Assembly (NCBI GenBank): GCA_027404165.1
Contig: DAHZCG010000006.1
Location: 286,950-350,949 of the forward strand
Origin: Geobacteraceae bacterium
Lineage (GTDB): Bacteria > Desulfobacterota > Desulfuromonadia > Geobacterales > Pseudopelobacteraceae
Length of the DNA stretch: 64,000 nucleotides
Direction of reading: 5' to 3'
The notes under the pieces were generated by a model. It did not search any database. It had not been told where the DNA came from and saw only the letters and a program-made list of their open reading frames with translations. How positions within the stretch are numbered: position 1 is the first letter of the stretch; every line of letters begins with the position of its first letter. Shown here piece after piece: positions 60,236-64,000 of the stretch. Position numbers and translations under genes: made by a program.

Positions 60236-60739
60236 CTAATCCACTTTTATTTTCCGAACTTTCTGTAATTCAGCTTCACTCTTCGGCATTCTTATTTCCA
60301 GTACCCCGTCTTTAAATGATGCGCGGGTTTTGTCTATCTGGATATCAACAGGCAAGCGCAACTTCCGGCTGAACGATCCAAAGGAACGTTCGACCCGGTG
60401 GTAATCCTTGCGTTCGGTACGCTCTTCAGTTTTTTTCTCGCCGGAGATAGTAACAATATCACCTGAAAAGTCGATACTGATATCGTCTTTCTTCATGCCC
60501 GGAATTTCCGCCTTGATAACCAGGTCATTCTCCTCTTCAAACATGTCCACCGACGTAGTGACATCGGCAAACTCGGGAAACTTCAAGCGAGGCATCCACG
60601 ACGGTGCAAAAAAATGCCTCTGAAAGAAGTCCTCAAACATCTGTTCCATTTCTCCGAACGACGACGAGAACCTCTGTAGCTCATTTTTCTTCTCATCACT
60701 TGATTTCTTGACAGGTATGTCCTGCTTGTCGTCTGACAT
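60236..60739 (-). CDS. HSP20 small heat-shock protein, 167 aa
   Basis: An alpha-crystallin domain (about 60-165) with the usual beta strands (VDMFEEENDLVIKAEIPG, DIVTISGEKKTEERT, SFGSFSRKLRLP) and the family G-x-L-like end (FKDGVLEIRMPK) follows a helical N-terminus (FSSFGEMEQMFEDFFQRHFF). A holdase chaperone in the cytosol. It is the third HSP20 gene in line and is followed directly by the alcohol dehydrogenase gene. Confidence 0.93.
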   Translation of the reverse strand: MSDDKQDIPVKKSSDEKKNELQRFSSSFGEMEQMFEDFFQRHFFAPSWMPRLKFPEFADVTTSVDMFEEENDLVIKAEIPGMKKDDISIDFSGDIVTISGEKKTEERTERKDYHRVERSFGSFSRKLRLPVDIQIDKTRASFKDGVLEIRMPKSEAELQKVRKIKVD

Positions 60740-60788
60740 GTCTAATCCTCCCCTGTTTTTTATCAGATATCGTGAGAAAACTTGATTG

Positions 60789-61187
60789 CTATCCCGCCTT
60801 TACCTCAATTTTACGCGGCTTTGCCGACTCGGCCACGGGCACCCTTAATGTCAGGACACCATTGCTGAAATCAGCCTTTGCCTTCTCGTGATCCAGGCTT
60901 TCCGGTATCGTAAACTGTCGATAATAGTGAGCATACTCAAATTCGGTGTAAAGTGCCCTTCCCGGCATGCTGCGTGAGACCGGGGCGTTGAGGGTCAGAA
61001 TGCCCTTATCGACATTGATATCAAGGGTGCTTTTTGCTGCACCGGGAATATCGGCAACCATGGTCAACCCGTTTTCTGTCTCGATGATATCCACCGCCGG
61101 CTTAAGGTATCGTTCGCTGGCTCTTGTCTCTTCACGGCTTTGGACGCTTTTTTCATCGCCCCTTTTGGCTACACTGGTGTCTTGCAT
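60789..61187 (-). CDS. HSP20 small heat-shock protein, 132 aa
   Basis: The alpha-crystallin domain (about 30-130: VDIIETENGLTMVADIPGAA, RALYTEFEYAHYYRQFTIPE, FSNGVLTLRVPVAES) has only a short charged N-terminus (MQDTSVAKRGDEKSVQSREE). It differs from its two neighbours in lacking the long helical N-terminal arm that drives large-oligomer assembly. Middle gene of a three-gene HSP20 set; GGAG lies upstream. Confidence 0.93.
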   Translation of the reverse strand: MQDTSVAKRGDEKSVQSREETRASERYLKPAVDIIETENGLTMVADIPGAAKSTLDINVDKGILTLNAPVSRSMPGRALYTEFEYAHYYRQFTIPESLDHEKAKADFSNGVLTLRVPVAESAKPRKIEVKAG

Positions 61188-61203
61188 AATTCAGTTCTCC
61201 TTT

Positions 61204-61653
61204 CTATGCCGGTTTGATTTCAATTTTTTTAGGAATGGCGTGTTCGGCCTTGCCAAGGGAAATCTGTATAATACCATCCTTACACTCGGCCTTGATCTTG
61301 TCGGGGGCAATATCAATAGGCAATTCCAACGTTCGGGAAAATTTGCCGTAGCCGAGTTCACTGCGATGCACGACCTGTCCCTCCTTCTCCTCAAAGGGTT
61401 TGCGCTCGCCGCTGATGGTAATGCTGTTTCTCACCACCGAGAGATCGATGTTTTTTGGATCAACACCGGGTACAAGAGCGTCGACATACAAATACTTGTC
61501 ATCCTCACTAAAATTGACGAGAGGAAAACGACGCGTGGTTATCGGCGCAAGAAACGTCGATCCGAATGGACGACCAATTCCAGCACCACGGAAGGCCTCA
61601 TCGATTTCTTTCTTCAAACTATCCAGTTCTCTGAACATATCCCAACTTGCCAT
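61204..61653 (-). CDS. HSP20 small heat-shock protein, 149 aa
   Basis: A helical N-terminus (WDMFRELDSLKKEIDEAFRG) precedes the alpha-crystallin domain (about 45-145: VNFSEDDKYLYVDALVPG, SITISGERKPFEEKE, YGKFSRTLELP, CKDGIIQISLGK). First gene of the HSP20 set, 16 bases ahead of the second. GGGAGGAG lies upstream. I saw no CIRCE or sigma32-type box in the short upstream region (61654-61737). Confidence 0.93.
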   Translation of the reverse strand: MASWDMFRELDSLKKEIDEAFRGAGIGRPFGSTFLAPITTRRFPLVNFSEDDKYLYVDALVPGVDPKNIDLSVVRNSITISGERKPFEEKEGQVVHRSELGYGKFSRTLELPIDIAPDKIKAECKDGIIQISLGKAEHAIPKKIEIKPA

Positions 61654-61737
61654 GACAGACTCCTCCCTTGCTGTTAGTTGTTAACAGAAAAATCAATCCA
61701 TTTTTGATGCCAAAGAAACTCTAAGTGTGTGAATTGT

Positions 61738-61764
61738 GCAGGGTGGCCTGGTGTACCACCCTGC
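61738..61764. terminator. Perfect hairpin after the nine-heme lipoprotein gene
   Basis: GCAGGGTGG (61738-61746) pairs with CCACCCTGC (61756-61764) around a 9-base loop. It lies 19 bases after the stop of the cytochrome gene. No T-run follows on the minus strand, so it may be a weak terminator or a 3' end stabiliser. Confidence 0.5.
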
Positions 61765-61782
61765 GTGAAGATCATTTAAAGC

Positions 61783-63678
61783 TTACGGACGTTCGGGTGA
61801 GCTCCATTGCCCGGTCGAACGACTGTACCCTAGCAGGTACGTCATATCGGCTGTTGTTGTTCCAAATAATGTGGTGATTCTCCCATCGACAGCATTAAAT
61901 GCCTGTGTATCCTGGATGAAAAGCAGCGGGAACGCAGCTTTTGCTGTTGCACCTGAGGAGAAATCCATGATGCCGTTATCGAGCCAGTCGATGGAGTCAT
62001 AAATCAGCCGGCGAACATAGGTGCGGGCATGGGCAAATGCACCAGGATCTTTCGTGATCAGTTGCAGGTTAAAGGCAGCCCCCATCATGCGTTTACCGAA
62101 AGCTTGGTCTTTCACACCACCGCGCAGGGCACTGCGTGTCCAGTCTTTAAGCACGGTTTTGCCTGTTGGGTCGAGCGTCATGTCGTAGAAGTACGGGTAA
62201 ACATCCCCATCGTATTTGATGCCCCAGTTGTTCAGCAGCAGATACGTGATAACTTCGAGTGAGTCTGTAGATGCCGTTGACTGTTCCTCAAGGAAGAGAT
62301 CAAGGGCAGCCTGGTTGGCAACAGGTACAGGACCGGATATGTCGGCAGTCTCAGAAGAATGACAATTGATGCAGACCTGTGCCACCGCATTTTCGTCGAT
62401 CTTCCAACTATGGCCGGTAGCGGGGCGTCTGCCGGTTGCCGGGTCGTTTCCGGTGGGGGCGCCATTGGCATTCAGATGGCAGGTGACACACGGGCCATTG
62501 TCATCAAAGGAACCAGGAACGAAGACTGCCTTATTATGACTGTCGCCATTGATCATGGTTGTCCCCAACTTGCGGTGAGTTGAAGTCACGCCGCCGGCGA
62601 TGCCATACGTTGGCACAGAGACGTTATCAGGGTTAAGGGTTTTCGCATAGGTGGTTGCGGTTGTTCCAGTTCCAATCACAGTCGATTGCGTGGTAAAATT
62701 TCTGAAGCCCGCCGACATGTACATTAATGCTGCACCAGCCTTGTAGTGCGAGTTTTTAAAGCTTGCATTACTAAAGTCAGTGACAGATTCGATAGAATCT
62801 TCATTTTCGCGGCCAGAATGGCAGGCGACGCAGAGATTGCTCTTACTAATATTCGGCAATACTTTCGGGCTCTTACCGCTGTTATATGGAATAGTGAAGG
62901 CGGTGGTAGCACGAACGCTGAAACTGTCGTTATTGTGACAGGTTCTGCAGGTCAGTACTTCGCGACCATTGTCGCCTGGGGTTGCCCAGGATGTGGCTGG
63001 GAAAGCCGTGGTCCAACCGGATTTCAGGAAGTTGACGTAGCCGGTTGAGGTATGGCAACGGATACAGGCCGTACTTGTTTTGAAGTCTTCATCGGCGAAC
63101 GGAGCGTTCGATACCAGGCCATGGCCGGACCCTGCCCAGGCTTTGCGTTCGGCAGCTCCCTTGCCCAGTAATGGGTTGTGCGGCTCGTGACATGCGGTAC
63201 AACCATTCTCGAAATTTTTGGTCACGTACATGGCATCATGAACGCCAGCACCGGTGATGTTGTAAAAGTGGGCTTTCTGAATAGCCGTCGGCACCTTGTT
63301 GGTGTTGAACTGGCCAAGGAATTCGGGCTTGTGGCAAACAAAACATTTGCCGGCCGCGTCGGGGTTTGGATAGGGCATAGGGCCGACGCCATTGTGCTGA
63401 GCTCCACCGCCATGGCAGTCCTGACAACCAACAACGTTACCGGTTGAGTTAATAAAGTGCTTTGATTGGACATACTCGGAATAGATCGGCATGCCGCTCT
63501 GGGCGTTGTACGACGAACCATGACACTGGGCACAGAGGGCTTCATCGACTTTTGCTACCGAATCCAGAGCAGTAGTGGATGCATTACCTTCTTTGTTTGA
63601 TGACCCGCAGCCACTCAGAAGCGCGGTCAGGGAAAGAGCACAGAACAGCATGATAAAACTTGACTTTTTATTCCGCAT
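61783..63678 (-). CDS. Nine-heme lipoprotein cytochrome c, 631 aa
   Basis: A lipoprotein signal ends LLSGC (cysteine 24). Nine CxxCH sites follow: CAQCH, CQDCH, CFVCH, CTACH, CIRCH, CRTCH, CVACH, CVTCH and CINCH, spread over residues 45-445. The last 180 residues have no heme and are rich in aromatic and charged residues (NWGIKYDGDVYPYFYDM). Size and layout suit an outer-membrane or surface cytochrome for extracellular electron transfer. AAGGAGGAG precedes ATG 63678. It lies 27 bases after another multiheme gene, so the two should be one operon. Confidence 0.92.
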   Translation of the reverse strand: MRNKKSSFIMLFCALSLTALLSGCGSSNKEGNASTTALDSVAKVDEALCAQCHGSSYNAQSGMPIYSEYVQSKHFINSTGNVVGCQDCHGGGAQHNGVGPMPYPNPDAAGKCFVCHKPEFLGQFNTNKVPTAIQKAHFYNITGAGVHDAMYVTKNFENGCTACHEPHNPLLGKGAAERKAWAGSGHGLVSNAPFADEDFKTSTACIRCHTSTGYVNFLKSGWTTAFPATSWATPGDNGREVLTCRTCHNNDSFSVRATTAFTIPYNSGKSPKVLPNISKSNLCVACHSGRENEDSIESVTDFSNASFKNSHYKAGAALMYMSAGFRNFTTQSTVIGTGTTATTYAKTLNPDNVSVPTYGIAGGVTSTHRKLGTTMINGDSHNKAVFVPGSFDDNGPCVTCHLNANGAPTGNDPATGRRPATGHSWKIDENAVAQVCINCHSSETADISGPVPVANQAALDLFLEEQSTASTDSLEVITYLLLNNWGIKYDGDVYPYFYDMTLDPTGKTVLKDWTRSALRGGVKDQAFGKRMMGAAFNLQLITKDPGAFAHARTYVRRLIYDSIDWLDNGIMDFSSGATAKAAFPLLFIQDTQAFNAVDGRITTLFGTTTADMTYLLGYSRSTGQWSSPERP

Positions 63679-63705
63679 AATTCTCCTCCTTAGTCTGGTA
63701 TTTGC

Positions 63706-64000
63706 TTAATACGTTCCCGGCAGATGGCACTTCAGGCACATCTTGCCGTTGGTTCTGTCTTTAATGTTCCCCGATTTCCAGCTGCGGGGATGGGGATTGG
63801 TTTTGCCACTGGAGTGACATTGGATACACACATCGCCTTCGGGGTGGCAGGTCTGGCACGACTGCAGGTTCCGGCGCGCCTCGATGGAATGCTCGCCGAT
63901 TCCCCAGGAGGTTGTCTGTCCATTAGGTCCCAGCATCAAGTGCGACTTGATGCGCAATGATCCCATGGGGAAACGGCTGTGACAGGAGTTGCAGAATGCT
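63706..64000 (-). CDS. Multiheme cytochrome c, partial (N-terminus off window)
   Basis: The frame is open to the right edge of the window. Four CxxCH sites are visible: CNSCH (just inside the edge), CQTCH, CIQCH and CLKCH, ending HLPGTY. The ATG at 63966 is internal, since the frame and a heme site continue upstream of it. It is cotranscribed with the nine-heme lipoprotein. Total heme number and anchoring cannot be seen. Confidence 0.88.
   Translation of the reverse strand, partial: AFCNSCHSRFPMGSLRIKSHLMLGPNGQTTSWGIGEHSIEARRNLQSCQTCHPEGDVCIQCHSSGKTNPHPRSWKSGNIKDRTNGKMCLKCHLPGTY

Noticed and set aside
61738..61764. Heat-shock operator upstream of the HSP20 set
   Set aside because: The hairpin is a simple perfect stem unlike CIRCE or ROSE elements, and sits nearer the end of the cytochrome gene.

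Overview
The window looks like a chromosomal segment of a Geobacter-type anaerobe (order Geobacterales, Desulfuromonadota). This rests on gene content: at least five multiheme c-type cytochromes with dense CxxCH motifs, a split cytochrome b/Rieske complex, a DUF3373 outer-membrane protein, a ThiE-ThiD fusion, three RND or ABC tripartite efflux systems, several HSP20 genes and arsenic-type repressors. No genus-specific marker is present, so the placement is inference. Most of the window is coded on the minus strand.

Layout. (1) 1-4982 is the right end of an integrated element: small phage-like genes, two divergent XRE regulators, a lipoprotein and a secreted protein that share a domain, and a large serine recombinase next to the 5' half of a broken tRNA gene. 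(2) 5237-10553 is housekeeping: a SPOR-NlpC/P60 protein, a DUF1015 protein, and thiE-thiD and thiC behind a TPP riboswitch whose terminator and antiterminator can be read in the sequence. (3) 10554-18262 is an envelope or metal stress locus. It has a ZraP-like sensor protein, an OmpR-type two-component pair, a ZraSR-like sigma54 two-component pair and small secreted proteins. (4) 18416-24014 codes a bc-type quinol oxidoreductase: a nine-heme cytochrome, a Rieske protein, split cytochrome b, a tetraheme cytochrome, and an ABC1/UbiB kinase and phasin-like protein in the middle. (5) 24355-28718 holds a DUF3373 barrel and small redox genes among two kinds of intergenic repeat. (6) 28734-46858 holds three efflux operons interleaved with a GGDEF and an HD-GYP protein. 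(7) 46949-49147 is a tightly overlapping redox operon: CcdA, two thioredoxin-like proteins, a BFD-like [2Fe-2S] protein, a ferredoxin and an HdrA N-terminal-like protein. (8) 49231-56436 is an arsenic/metal region with two ArsR repressors, ACR3, an ArsP-type permease and two cation diffusion facilitators. It also contains a pentaheme cytochrome with an in-frame UGA followed by a SECIS-like hairpin, which I read as a selenoprotein. (9) 56463-64000 has a FemAB-like protein, a PilZ protein with a sigma54 promoter, a zinc alcohol dehydrogenase, three HSP20 genes and two multiheme cytochromes, the last cut by the window edge.

How parts connect. A 22-bp palindrome with half-sites ATATGA-N8-TCATAT lies over the -10 of the ArsR gene at 50071 and again over the -10 of the ArsP-type permease at 53890, so one repressor probably controls both. 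A different palindrome sits in the ACR3 promoter and probably belongs to the second ArsR. Helically phased TTGTrTGAA-like repeats occur upstream of both the ZraP-like gene and the small secreted-protein gene at 49539, suggesting one OmpR-type regulator for both. The strongest candidates for something not yet described are the UGA-containing cytochrome, the ArsR-linked redox/permease set, and the intergenic repeat families.
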